64,000 nucleotides of DNA, taken from positions 496,001 through 560,000 of the forward strand of contig NZ_JARJHU010000008.1 in assembly GCF_029269825.1 (NCBI RefSeq). The letters run 5' to 3'. The DNA is from Pedobacter sp. JY14-1 (GTDB lineage Bacteria > Bacteroidota > Bacteroidia > Sphingobacteriales > Sphingobacteriaceae). Below are positions 36,477 through 45,235 of this stretch, one piece after another (positions within the stretch are counted from its first letter, which is position 1; the number at the start of each line of letters is the position of its first letter). The translations under genes were made by a program, and so were the position numbers. The notes beneath the pieces are model-generated. The model saw only the letters and a program-made list of their open reading frames with translations. It made no database searches and had not been told where the DNA came from.

Positions 36477-37040
36477 CTACTCTCCGAAATTCTCGGGAAC
36501 ATAAATCTCACCGGAACCGTTCTTCCAGTTGATGAAATTGAAATCTTCCGTGGCACTGAAATCGACCGCATTCAACACGGTACCATCCGGCTTAGTCACT
36601 ACTCCTTTTGGGGAAAGAAACAGTTTTCTATTCTGGTCCCATACCAGTTCTTCGGTATTGAAGGTCATGCTCTCATTGACCACGACCACATTACGCCTGA
36701 AGGTAGCCGTCTTTTCCGCATCCTTCATAATTGCATAATCGGCGGTGATTGATCCCTTAACCTTCAGTGAATCATTCAGGAAATTGATTTTGACACCTTT
36801 GGGCATCTCCTGATAGCCCGGTTTATCACCAGGCGTTACTTTGTCGAGTACAGGTGCATAACCTTCCGCCTTTACTTTTGCAGAATCACTGTAAATGATA
36901 TTTACTCCCTTGGTCCGGTCTACATTCAGGCTAACTTTTTGGGGAAGCCGGGCCGCTTTCTTCAGATCATCTTCTCCACAGGAGCTTGCAAAAAACAACA
37001 AGCCGAAGAGCATCCATATACCGGAGAACAGCCTGGACAT
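36477..37040 (-). CDS. lptC: LPS export protein LptC
   Basis: The 187-residue protein starts with a lipoprotein-like signal (MLFGLLFFASSC, CGEDD). The LptC/OstA-type beta-jellyroll shows YSDSAKVKAEGYAP, GVKINFLNDSLKVKGSITADYAI, TFRRNVVVVNE and FNTEELVWDQNRKLFLS. It carries LPS from the LptB2FG ABC transporter towards LptA. Lipoprotein rather than TM-anchored LptC is usual in Bacteroidota. Its start overlaps the outer-membrane protein stop by 1 bp. Confidence 0.9.
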   Translation of the reverse strand: MSRLFSGIWMLFGLLFFASSCGEDDLKKAARLPQKVSLNVDRTKGVNIIYSDSAKVKAEGYAPVLDKVTPGDKPGYQEMPKGVKINFLNDSLKVKGSITADYAIMKDAEKTATFRRNVVVVNESMTFNTEELVWDQNRKLFLSPKGVVTKPDGTVLNAVDFSATEDFNFINWKNGSGEIYVPENFGE

Positions 37041-38329
37041 CAGTCAAACTTAAACCGTTTGAACCAGGTATCGTTAAGCGTAAAGTTCAGGTGCAGGTTG
37101 ACATAGTTCTCCTGCAGGCCACCCGCACCAGATGGTCCGCGCTTGCCCACTTCTGCGGTAAGGTTCAGTTTATAGATTGAATACCTGGACGATGCCAGCG
37201 GAAGGCCAACGCCAAAAGTAACCGCACGCTGCCTGATATCCTGACCATTTACACGGATAAATGTCTTGTCATAGGTATATCCCAAACGATATTCCACATG
37301 ATTGAAATATCCCGATATCGCTCCGAAATCAGGAATATACTGGCCACCGGCAGAAAAACCCCAGCTATCCTGCAGGCTCTGGTTCACGCCAGCGATACTC
37401 AGATCAGACCACTTACCCATACGGTAGTCTGCACCAAACAGCCAGTTGTTCGATTTCTGAAAGGCAATCCCGAAGTTGTGCATCAATGGCAGTTTCAGCT
37501 TCGCCCGGGGGCTTTCCACATGCTCCAGCGTATCAAAGGCACTGGCCTCATCTCCGTTTGCATCTGTCTTATACTGGGTCAGCACATAACTGGCCTTGGA
37601 GTTCAGCGAGGAAGAAGAAGAACCTGAATATCCAAGGGTAATATTGCTCTTGCTGTTCAGCGGTATGTCATACTGCACACCGTAAGAATAGGCAAGCCCG
37701 CCAATGCTGTTGTTGTTCTGCATCTTTGCATTGATCACGGGAAAGGTCTGAAGTTCGTTGGCACGGTTACGGCGAAGGTTACCGAACAGGTATTCAATAT
37801 TGGCCCCGATCCTGAAATGGCTGCCGAACTGCTGCCCAAAGCCAATGTATGCTTTCGTCAGGCCGCCCTCTCCTGAATACCGGCGGTTTTCCTGAAGCGT
37901 GTCAAGCGTCTCGCTGACCGAATACTGGTAACCCAGTTGCGTATAAGGCATAATGCCCGCGCTCAGGGCTGACTTGCCTGTAATCACCGGAAAAGCAAAA
38001 GCCAGGTGATTAAAGGAAGCGTTAAAATCCTTATTGCTCATGCCATCCTTCTTAACCGTCGTAAAACCACCGGTCATACCCACATCCAGTGTGGTCAGCG
38101 TAATTCCGGCATAGGAAGCCGGATTTTGCATGTTGATGTTGCTGTAGATGGTGGGTTTATTGACTGCAGTTGAAATACCGCCCATGGCCCTGTACTGGGG
38201 CAGCAGTGCGCCTCTGAAATTTCCTAGCCCATATACAGAATAAGGCGACTCCGTAGTGATCTGCGCTTTTCCTGCAACACTGCAGAGCACGATCAGGGCT
38301 GTTGTAATATAATTAATCTTTTTGTACAT
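37040..38329 (-). CDS. Outer-membrane beta-barrel protein upstream of lptC
   Basis: The 429-residue exported protein has a signal peptide (YITTALIVLCSVAGKAQ) and a long series of amphipathic strands, with SPYSVYGLGNFRG early and YVNLHLNFTLNDTWFKRFKFD as the last strand. It looks like a FadL/OMPP1-related barrel. The conserved order coaX, this gene, lptC is common in the phylum. Substrate and role are unknown. It overlaps the coaX end by 17 bp. Confidence 0.78.
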   Translation of the reverse strand: MYKKINYITTALIVLCSVAGKAQITTESPYSVYGLGNFRGALLPQYRAMGGISTAVNKPTIYSNINMQNPASYAGITLTTLDVGMTGGFTTVKKDGMSNKDFNASFNHLAFAFPVITGKSALSAGIMPYTQLGYQYSVSETLDTLQENRRYSGEGGLTKAYIGFGQQFGSHFRIGANIEYLFGNLRRNRANELQTFPVINAKMQNNNSIGGLAYSYGVQYDIPLNSKSNITLGYSGSSSSSLNSKASYVLTQYKTDANGDEASAFDTLEHVESPRAKLKLPLMHNFGIAFQKSNNWLFGADYRMGKWSDLSIAGVNQSLQDSWGFSAGGQYIPDFGAISGYFNHVEYRLGYTYDKTFIRVNGQDIRQRAVTFGVGLPLASSRYSIYKLNLTAEVGKRGPSGAGGLQENYVNLHLNFTLNDTWFKRFKFD

Positions 38330-39071
38330 GTTCAGCTATAATGACTTCATTCAGACCCTTCAGCACCAGGTAAGGATCATGTATAATTTGAGGGGCAAAG
38401 ATGGTGTTTTTTAGTTGTTCCAGCAAAAAACCGGCATCCCCTCCTGTCAGCAGTATTTTAAGGCCTGAGCTTCCCGACACTTTATCTGCGATGATGCCGG
38501 TTACTTCTTTCATAACTCCCTGCAATACACCGTTCCTGATGGCACTGATGGTATCTGTACCTTCCGGGATGTCTGCTATTTCGCCCGGGTTCCAGTTCAG
38601 AAGCGGGAGTTTGCCCGTATAATGATTCAGCGCATTAAAGCGCATGGCGATTCCGGGACTGATGCTGCCTCCGTAATATTCAGCCCCTGAATTCAGCAGG
38701 TCAAATGTGATACATGTACCCGCGTCGATCATCAGGCAGTCATGCCCCGGATAAAGATGATGGGCGGCAATTACCTTTGCCCAGCGGTCCGGCCCCAGCG
38801 TTTCAATTGAACGGTAAAAATTTAGCACACCTCCCGAAACAGCCGTAGAAAAAGGCACGTAAAGGGTTCTTTCCCTGAGTAATTCAACGACAGCGCTGGT
38901 GTCAGCGGAAACACTGGAGAGTGCCGAGGCACCGATTTTCCAGTAGGAAAGCAAAGCACCGATCTGATCGGCGCCTATCTGTTGATGGACCTGATGATCA
39001 ATCAGTTCCCTGTCCTGAAAGACAGCCAGTTTGGCATTAGTGTTCCCAATATCAACGACCAGATTTCGCAT
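38313..39071 (-). CDS. coaX: Type III pantothenate kinase
   Basis: The 252-residue ASKHA-fold kinase has DIGNTN at 7-12, GPDRWAKVIAAHHLYPG for pantothenate binding and DAGTCITFDLL around 126-136, with GGSISPGIAMRFNAL and LTGGDA further on. It phosphorylates pantothenate in the first step of CoA synthesis. No competing start is apparent. Confidence 0.95.
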   Translation of the reverse strand: MRNLVVDIGNTNAKLAVFQDRELIDHQVHQQIGADQIGALLSYWKIGASALSSVSADTSAVVELLRERTLYVPFSTAVSGGVLNFYRSIETLGPDRWAKVIAAHHLYPGHDCLMIDAGTCITFDLLNSGAEYYGGSISPGIAMRFNALNHYTGKLPLLNWNPGEIADIPEGTDTISAIRNGVLQGVMKEVTGIIADKVSGSSGLKILLTGGDAGFLLEQLKNTIFAPQIIHDPYLVLKGLNEVIIAEHVQKD

Positions 39072-39127
39072 CGGTACAAAGCTATTAATCTTTGATAAGT
39101 TTCAAGCCGTCAATTTGTTAAAAAAGG

Positions 39128-40108
39128 TTAAACGAAAAGGAAGTACTGAATGGCGAAAACCAGGACCAGGAAAAGGCTTTCATAGAACCAGCGCTTCCGG
39201 GCGTTTGAAAAATAATAAGCCAGTAATACAGACCCTGGCGGCACGCATAGCAGGAAATGCGAGAGGCGGAAGTCAGGCTTGGTATAAAAGCTGAGCAAGG
39301 CGACCACGAACATAAAAAAGAGCATCTGGAAAGCCTTACGCGTACTGATAAAGCTCCGGAAGAAATTCTCCCGTAACTGCAGCGCAGCCAGCACCATCAT
39401 CACCAGCACCGGTACCAGCACCAGGTAATCATTGTAATTGATCTTGAACACCGAAGGGAACTTATTGCCCAGCGGCAACCAGATCCGGTAAAATATCGAC
39501 AAACTATCGTTCCAGTAATAATACACGCCCACAAAGAAAAATATGGTCAGAAAACCGATCAGGCCAGAGACCCATTCCCTCCAGTTGAAGGAGCGGTACA
39601 GCAACAAGGTCAGCCAGAGCATCACCAGCATCACGATAAAGGGAAAATAGACCAGTGTCCCAAGTGCAACGATCATCCCGATATCGAACATGATCATCAT
39701 CGCGTTTGGCGACTTGCCCACCTTCAGAAACTTGTCCATGATCCAGATCAGCAGGAAATTACACAGCAGCGGGGGGCTGAGCACCAGGAAGGGCAAAAAC
39801 AGGCTGGCAGAAGTGATATACAATAATGCAGGCAAAAAGCTGGGTTTGCTCAGCAACCCGTGATTGTTCACCACCCGGTTGAACCACAGTGCCTGAACAT
39901 ATACGATGATCCCGGCAAAAAAGACATTAGCTGCAGGGGAAAGCAGATCGCCGTCAGGCACATGAATAAAAAACCGGGTATAAGATTCCAGAAATTCAAA
40001 TTGCAGAGTGGAAGGCAAATCCGCATAGATCGCCATACGCATAAAAAAAGTATATGCGAAAAGCAACAATAGATTTACCGGGTTTAAATTCCTGAACTGA
40101 TTGATCAT
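39128..40108 (-). CDS. DUF6427 family membrane protein
   Basis: From MINQFRNLNPVN the protein has 326 residues; an ATG 18 bases upstream is also in frame. About eight or nine hydrophobic helices are visible, among them FLPFLVLSPPLLCNFLLIWI and FIVMLVMLWLTLLLY. The family is widespread in Bacteroidota and has no known function. It sits between a glycosyltransferase gene and coaX. Confidence 0.82.
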   Translation of the reverse strand: MINQFRNLNPVNLLLLFAYTFFMRMAIYADLPSTLQFEFLESYTRFFIHVPDGDLLSPAANVFFAGIIVYVQALWFNRVVNNHGLLSKPSFLPALLYITSASLFLPFLVLSPPLLCNFLLIWIMDKFLKVGKSPNAMMIMFDIGMIVALGTLVYFPFIVMLVMLWLTLLLYRSFNWREWVSGLIGFLTIFFFVGVYYYWNDSLSIFYRIWLPLGNKFPSVFKINYNDYLVLVPVLVMMVLAALQLRENFFRSFISTRKAFQMLFFMFVVALLSFYTKPDFRLSHFLLCVPPGSVLLAYYFSNARKRWFYESLFLVLVFAIQYFLFV

Positions 40109-40137
40109 GCCGATATGTCCCGGCAAATTAACACAAA

Positions 40138-41121
40138 TTATCTGGCATAACGCCGGACAACATCATCAATTACCGCCGCCGTTTCGTCCGGAAAATCGAA
40201 ACGGTGTACTTGTTCCCTTTCCACCCAGTCCCTGATCACCGGAAGCCAGTCGCGGTTGCTGGCCCAGATCACCGGCAGGCCGAACTGCTTCAGTGCGTAT
40301 GCATTGCATTGCTGCTCATATTGGAACCGCATCGGTGCAACCAGCAGCTTCTTCCCGAGGAACAAGGCTTCCGACGGTCCTTCAAACCCACCTCCGGTAA
40401 ACAGGCCCCTGCCCGAAGCCAGGCTCCGGTTGAACGCGGCATTGTCTACCCGGCTGACCTGGACATTGCCGTCGGTATAGGCCTGCAATGCATGTTTGGA
40501 AAACACCTGCCATTGTACCGGTATCTGTTTCAACAGCGGCACCAGCATACGGTCGTCCAGGGCAGGAAGGTATACGGTATAATGCCCCAGGTCTGAGACC
40601 TGCAGGTTTCTGATCTCGCTGCGGATCACCGGCGTATGGATAAAGTCATCGTAACGGTCAAAATGGAACCCTATATAATGGGTCGCCGGGGCATAGTACT
40701 TCATTACCAGCTGTGCCCAGTCAATACTCCTGGGTTTGGGTACCTTAGCCGATTGGAAAGCTGCCTGGTGGCTTAAGCCCACACTTTCAATTCCCCTGTT
40801 CCTGCAAGCCCAGGCAGTTACAGGCTCAAAATCATTCAGGATCAGGTTATAATCCCTGAGCGGCAACTTCGCCATATCACGCCTGAATTGGGACAGGTCC
40901 ATGGTTTTCCAGGTGCCATAATGATCGACTCCCCCCTTCTTTCCAAAAATGAAGCTAAAACCATGAAAGCGGAACCTGACCTCCTGCTCCAGCTTTACAT
41001 CTGCCTGGGTACCGCTGATGAGCAGGTCAACTTCACCATAACGCTGCAGCAAAGGAACGATTTCCCTTGCGCGGCTGACGTGCCCGTTTCCCGTACCCTG
41101 TATGGCGTAAAGTATTTTCAT
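40138..41121 (-). CDS. MJ1255/VC2487-type glycosyltransferase
   Basis: The protein, of about 327 residues, starts MKILYAIQGTGNGHVSRA, the nucleotide-sugar-dependent GT-B opening shared with UDP-GlcNAc transferases such as MurG. LLISGTQADV, LILNDFEPVTAWACR and SVGLSHQAAF are typical of the TIGR00661 family. GLFTGGGFEGPSEALFLGKKLLVAPM in the C-terminal half is the donor-binding region. Acceptor and donor are unknown. Confidence 0.82.
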   Translation of the reverse strand: MKILYAIQGTGNGHVSRAREIVPLLQRYGEVDLLISGTQADVKLEQEVRFRFHGFSFIFGKKGGVDHYGTWKTMDLSQFRRDMAKLPLRDYNLILNDFEPVTAWACRNRGIESVGLSHQAAFQSAKVPKPRSIDWAQLVMKYYAPATHYIGFHFDRYDDFIHTPVIRSEIRNLQVSDLGHYTVYLPALDDRMLVPLLKQIPVQWQVFSKHALQAYTDGNVQVSRVDNAAFNRSLASGRGLFTGGGFEGPSEALFLGKKLLVAPMRFQYEQQCNAYALKQFGLPVIWASNRDWLPVIRDWVEREQVHRFDFPDETAAVIDDVVRRYAR

Positions 41122-41143
41122 GAGCACCTAATATCCGTATTTT

Positions 41144-42001
41144 TTATACCCCGGGCAATTCGAGTTTGATCTTCTGCAGCAAACTGTTCACATCCAGTTT
41201 GCTGTGCAGGTCCTCTCCGTCAGAAAGTTCCCCTTCTTCGACCTCGTCCTTAACAAAATCCTTATGCTCGTATTTAAAGATCTTCCATTCCCCTCCGGTA
41301 TATTCCAGGGCAGTCAGGTTCTCGATCCAGTCGCCACTGTTAAGGTAGGTCACTTTTCCGGTATCTGTGGAGATCACACGCATTTCCGGCTGGTGGATAT
41401 GACCACAGACGACATATCCATATCCCTTTTCAATAGCGAGCTCCGCCGCCGTATACTCAAACTGGTTAATGAACTTTACTGCATCCTTAAATTTGGCCTT
41501 GATCTTTTTGGAGAAGCTCATTTTTTCCCGGCCCAGTGCAGAAAGGCACCAGTTCACCAAACTGTTCAGCAGGATCAGCGAATCATAACCGACTGCGCCC
41601 AGCTTGGCCAGCCATTTAGAATGCTGCATCGTCACATCGAATACATCTCCGTGAAAGAACCAGGCCTTTTTTCCCCCGATATCTATGACCAGCTTGTTCT
41701 GCAGATGAAAGGCCCCCAGGTTCATGTCCGCGAATTTGCGCAGCAGTTCATCATGGTTCCCGGTCAGGTAATAAACCGGCACCCCTTCTACCACGAATTT
41801 CATCAGCTTACGCACAACCTTCATGTGCGTTTCCGGCCAGTATCTTTTACTGAACTGCCAGATATCGATAATGTCCCCGTTCAGGACCAGCATTTTAGGT
41901 TTGATGCTTTTCAGGTACTTCAGCAATTCCCTGGCATGACAGCCATACGTGCCCAGGTGGACATCGGAAATCACCGCAATATCCACTTCCCGTTTAGACA
42001 T
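41144..42001 (-). CDS. LpxH-like metallophosphoesterase
   Basis: The 285-residue calcineurin-like phosphoesterase has all metal motifs: DVHLGTYG at 13-20, NGDIIDIW, TGNHDELL, HGDVFD and CGHIHQPE. This layout is that of UDP-2,3-diacylglucosamine diphosphatases in Bacteroidota (lipid A route), though related enzymes with other substrates exist. The C-terminal tail is acidic (KDEVEEGELSDGED). It may be coupled to the tiny reading frame that overlaps its start. Confidence 0.82.
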   Translation of the reverse strand: MSKREVDIAVISDVHLGTYGCHARELLKYLKSIKPKMLVLNGDIIDIWQFSKRYWPETHMKVVRKLMKFVVEGVPVYYLTGNHDELLRKFADMNLGAFHLQNKLVIDIGGKKAWFFHGDVFDVTMQHSKWLAKLGAVGYDSLILLNSLVNWCLSALGREKMSFSKKIKAKFKDAVKFINQFEYTAAELAIEKGYGYVVCGHIHQPEMRVISTDTGKVTYLNSGDWIENLTALEYTGGEWKIFKYEHKDFVKDEVEEGELSDGEDLHSKLDVNSLLQKIKLELPGV

Positions 42002-42098
42002 CGTCTTCCTCCACGGTCAGTTCATAAGGCCCGAAAAATAGGGCAAGTACAGCGACCAGGCATGCGACCAAAAACAATTCCTGCATCATACAATCCAT
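41994..42098 (-). CDS. Possible 34-residue membrane microprotein
   Basis: On the minus strand an ATG at 42096-42098 opens 34 codons, ending TAA at 41994-41996, inside an ATGTCTAA overlap with the LpxH-like start. The product has a hydrophobic middle (ELFLVACLVAVLALFF) and an acidic tail (ELTVEEDDV). The overlap suggests translational coupling. It could also be chance in a 156 bp intergenic gap, so I keep confidence low. Confidence 0.3.
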   Translation of the reverse strand: MDCMMQELFLVACLVAVLALFFGPYELTVEEDDV

Positions 42099-42157
42099 TT
42101 GCGCAAAAATACAACAAGCGGATTAACAGGATGTTAAGCGGGGATTATCTTATATCC

Positions 42158-44638
42158 TCAGGCCAGGCCTTCCTGCTTCCGTTTCCGGAAGAAAGCGAAT
42201 CCCAGTGCACCCAGCAGCAATACAGAACCCGCAAGTGAGATCTGTTCACCGGCATAATAAGATACCGGTTCAAACTTAAACTCAACCTTGTGGTTGCCTG
42301 CTTCCAGCTGCGCCGCACGCAGTACATAATCGGCCCTGAAATAAGGCTTCTTTACACCGTCGACATACATGTTCCAGCCCTTATCATAATAAATCTCCGA
42401 GAATACGGCCACCATGTCCGTAGGAGAGCTGTACGTATAGACGAGGTGGTCAGGATGGTAACTGTCCAGCTTGATGTACGCATTCGGATCTGCCGAAATA
42501 CTGCGCTTTTCATCGATCATTGCTTTATACCGCTGGTCTACGATCGCCTCCTGTTTCGGATCGAAGCTGCTGATCGCTTTCATTTCCTCATCTGCATCCT
42601 TCACATACTGGATTTTGGAAACGATCCAGGCATGGCCGGAAGCCGTAGCATTGTTCTGCATCTTATAGGAACCAGTCTTGGGATCCTGCACAATGATGTA
42701 CTTCGTATTCAGCATATCCAGCACATCCTGATTCACGCTCTTGCTGAACTGGGCATCGATCAGTTCCTGGAACCGCTTCAGCTTGGCCGCATGGTACCCG
42801 CCCACAGTCTTATGAAAAGCAGAGGCACTTGCATCTGAAAATGTAGAAATGCTCATATCAAACACCCTGAAATCCGGATCCTTGTCGGACAGGATAAAGG
42901 TATCCACGTCCCGGGGCTGAAAATGGTTCTTCAGGTCAGACTTATTGACAAAGTTATTGTTGTTCAGGTACCGGCGGTCTACCTGCCACATATCTGCCAG
43001 AACCACCAGGCCCAGCAATATCATGGTCAGTTGCAGGCCTATTTTCCTGTTGATCAGGGACCAGGTCAGACCATAGCCCACAAGAATGAACACAAGAGAC
43101 CGCAACGCGTCAGCACGCGCCAGGCTGGCCCTGTCGTCTACCAAAGCAGCCGCAATACTTTGCGCAATGGTCGCGTTGTTGTCCAGCACCTGTGTCAGGT
43201 ACTGCACCATCTGCCCGTGCATTTCATTGGTAAAGCTGAAAAAGGCGGTCGGCATGATCGCCACCAGCAAAGAAAAGCCCCCGGTAATCCCCGCAGCAAT
43301 ATTCAGTTTCCTGGTCAGCGTTTTCTGATCATAGGCTCCATCCGTTACTTCCTTCAGGGCCAGCAGGGCCAGGACTGGTACCATCAGCCCGACAATAGCC
43401 AGTATCGATTCTACCGCCCGGAACTTGTTGTACATCGGAAAATAGCTAAAGAACAGGTCGGAAACCAGCGGAAAGTTCTTGCCGAAGGAAAGCAGCATAA
43501 ACAATATCGTCGTACCCAGCACCCACCATTTCAGTCTGCTGCGTACGATCAGCAAACCATATACAAACAGGAAGCAGATGACCGCACCGAAATAGTAGGG
43601 GCCCGCAGTGCCGGGTTTTTCTCCCCAGTACTGTTGCACACCCGCTCCCGCCAGCTGCTGTATCGCACCGGTCGGGTCACCGCCGGTAATCCCCTGGACC
43701 GCCTTATAGGTATGGCTTTCCGGTTTCACCAAAGCGTCAATGCCACTGGCACCCCCATACAGATCAGGGATCAGGAAGGTAAAGCTCTCTCCCACACCCT
43801 GGCTCCAGCCATAGGCATATTCTTTGGAAAGTCCGTTTTTTTCCTCTGCTGCATCTGTCGTCAGGTTAGAAGCCCCGCGGTTTGACTCCTTACCGTATTC
43901 ATAGGTTGTCCAGAGTTTACCGGCATTAACCATAAAGGCCAGTACCGTACCTACGACCAGGAAAGCCATTGCTTTTGAAAAAGCGGCCAGCTTCTTTTCT
44001 TTTACCGCGTGGTAAAGTTCGATGCCAATAAAGATCAGCAGGGCGATCATCAGATAATAACTCATCTGGATGTGATTGGCCCTGATCTCCAGCGCCAGGA
44101 ACAAGGCTGTCAGACTTCCTCCGATCCAGTATTTGCCGCGTAAGGTCAGCAATATACTGGCAATGATGGGCGCGCAAAAGGCAATGGCCAAAGCTTTATT
44201 GCTGTGCCCGGCGGCAATGATGATGAAATTATACGAGGTAAAGGCAAACGCCACCGCACCTGCCGCAGCCAGCCAGGGATTGATCCTGAGCACGGAGAAT
44301 AAAAAGTAAGCGCCAAGCAAATAAAGCAGCACCACGTCGACCGGATCCGGAAAGATCGTTTTCACCAGGTCGATCACATAACTGGCACCGTTATAAGGGT
44401 GTTCTACCCAGATCTGATATGCGGGCATGCCGCCAAACATCTGGTTGGTCCAGAGCGGCCCTTTACCGTCCTTTTCCTTATATTGCATGATTTCCGTCGC
44501 CATTGCTTTGGCCTGGATCACATCCCCCTGGGCAGGCGCCTTACCCTGGAGCACAGGGCTGAAATACACGAAACAGATGAGAATAAAGAATCCGATAATG
44601 GCCAGGTGGATGCCATTCGCTTTTAACCAGTTGTTCAT
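42158..44638 (-). CDS. YfhO-type polytopic membrane protein
   Basis: The 826-residue protein has about 12-14 TM helices in two blocks (roughly 14-460 and 515-550), a soluble domain around 570-790 and a final helix near the C-terminus (SLAGSVLLLGALGFAFF). FSPVLQGKAPAQGDVIQ and FGGMPAYQIW near the N-terminus are typical of bacterial YfhO proteins. Relatives are GT-C-like and are implicated in glycosylating lipoteichoic acids in Firmicutes; the role in Bacteroidota is unknown. Confidence 0.88.
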   Translation of the reverse strand: MNNWLKANGIHLAIIGFFILICFVYFSPVLQGKAPAQGDVIQAKAMATEIMQYKEKDGKGPLWTNQMFGGMPAYQIWVEHPYNGASYVIDLVKTIFPDPVDVVLLYLLGAYFLFSVLRINPWLAAAGAVAFAFTSYNFIIIAAGHSNKALAIAFCAPIIASILLTLRGKYWIGGSLTALFLALEIRANHIQMSYYLMIALLIFIGIELYHAVKEKKLAAFSKAMAFLVVGTVLAFMVNAGKLWTTYEYGKESNRGASNLTTDAAEEKNGLSKEYAYGWSQGVGESFTFLIPDLYGGASGIDALVKPESHTYKAVQGITGGDPTGAIQQLAGAGVQQYWGEKPGTAGPYYFGAVICFLFVYGLLIVRSRLKWWVLGTTILFMLLSFGKNFPLVSDLFFSYFPMYNKFRAVESILAIVGLMVPVLALLALKEVTDGAYDQKTLTRKLNIAAGITGGFSLLVAIMPTAFFSFTNEMHGQMVQYLTQVLDNNATIAQSIAAALVDDRASLARADALRSLVFILVGYGLTWSLINRKIGLQLTMILLGLVVLADMWQVDRRYLNNNNFVNKSDLKNHFQPRDVDTFILSDKDPDFRVFDMSISTFSDASASAFHKTVGGYHAAKLKRFQELIDAQFSKSVNQDVLDMLNTKYIIVQDPKTGSYKMQNNATASGHAWIVSKIQYVKDADEEMKAISSFDPKQEAIVDQRYKAMIDEKRSISADPNAYIKLDSYHPDHLVYTYSSPTDMVAVFSEIYYDKGWNMYVDGVKKPYFRADYVLRAAQLEAGNHKVEFKFEPVSYYAGEQISLAGSVLLLGALGFAFFRKRKQEGLA

Positions 44639-44687
44639 TGAGGTCTTTTCTATACTTTTTAACTGACCCCAAACATAAGGAAAAAAA

Positions 44688-44951
44688 TTACTTGATCTCT
44701 TCGTAGTCTACAAATTCACCCAGTTTATCCGCAGCGCCGGGTTTAGGTTTAGGCTTAGACCTTGGCGGAACATAATCAATATTGATGGAGCCTTCCGGTC
44801 TGCGCGGCTGCTGCCCGGCCTGCTGGTTACGGGCCTGCTCCTGCATGTTGTTGACCATACCCCGGAGCACTGAAGGAAAGATCAGCCGGATGATGACACG
44901 GATGATGTACAACACCAGGAAACTGATCACAATAAACTTAAAAAATCCCAT
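44688..44951 (-). CDS. DUF4834 family small membrane protein
   Basis: The 87-residue protein has one N-terminal TM helix (FIVISFLVLYIIRVIIRLIF). A Gln/Arg-rich cytoplasmic linker (MQEQARNQQAGQQPRRPEG) follows, ending in a conserved-looking tail (INIDYVPPRSKPKPKPGAAD.. EFVDYEEIK). It matches DUF4834, found in Bacteroidota, function unknown. It lies next to the YfhO gene. Confidence 0.82.
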   Translation of the reverse strand: MGFFKFIVISFLVLYIIRVIIRLIFPSVLRGMVNNMQEQARNQQAGQQPRRPEGSINIDYVPPRSKPKPKPGAADKLGEFVDYEEIK

Positions 44952-45027
44952 GCTTCTCTTCTAATGTTAGCAAATATATGCAGGATAATGACGACGCAGT
45001 CCCCTGCTTATTACAAAATTGTGCCGA

Positions 45028-45231
45028 TTATTGCATTTCATTTACAATAACGGCTACCCGGCCGATCTGCCCGTCTTCCAGCCGGACCTTAATGCCGCGG
45101 GAATGGTAGGGTGCCGAGGTAAGCAGGTTGGCTACCAAGCCCCTGGTCAGCTTACCGCTGCGCTGGTCCTTCTTCAGGATGATATCCACCTCCAGTCCCG
45201 GATAAATGTCTTTTCTGTTCTTTCCGTCCAT
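45028..45231 (-). CDS. ywbE: YwbE family protein
   Basis: The 67-residue protein (DIYPGLEVDIILKKDQRSG, LTRGLVANLLTSAPYHSRGIKVRL) is the small YwbE family, whose beta-rich shape is described as a putative nucleic-acid or regulatory fold of unknown role. It lies 4 bp after uvrB and is probably co-transcribed. Confidence 0.85.
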   Translation of the reverse strand: MDGKNRKDIYPGLEVDIILKKDQRSGKLTRGLVANLLTSAPYHSRGIKVRLEDGQIGRVAVIVNEMQ

Positions 45232-45235
45232 CTCT

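Noticed and set aside
36353..36571. N-terminal extension of the PpiD-like gene
   Set aside because: The added residues have no family character and would bury the membrane anchor; the ATG at 36352 fits.
41204..42238. Long plus-strand open frame opposite the LpxH-like gene
   Set aside because: It is the antisense shadow of a well-supported gene with all metal motifs, and its translation resembles no protein family.
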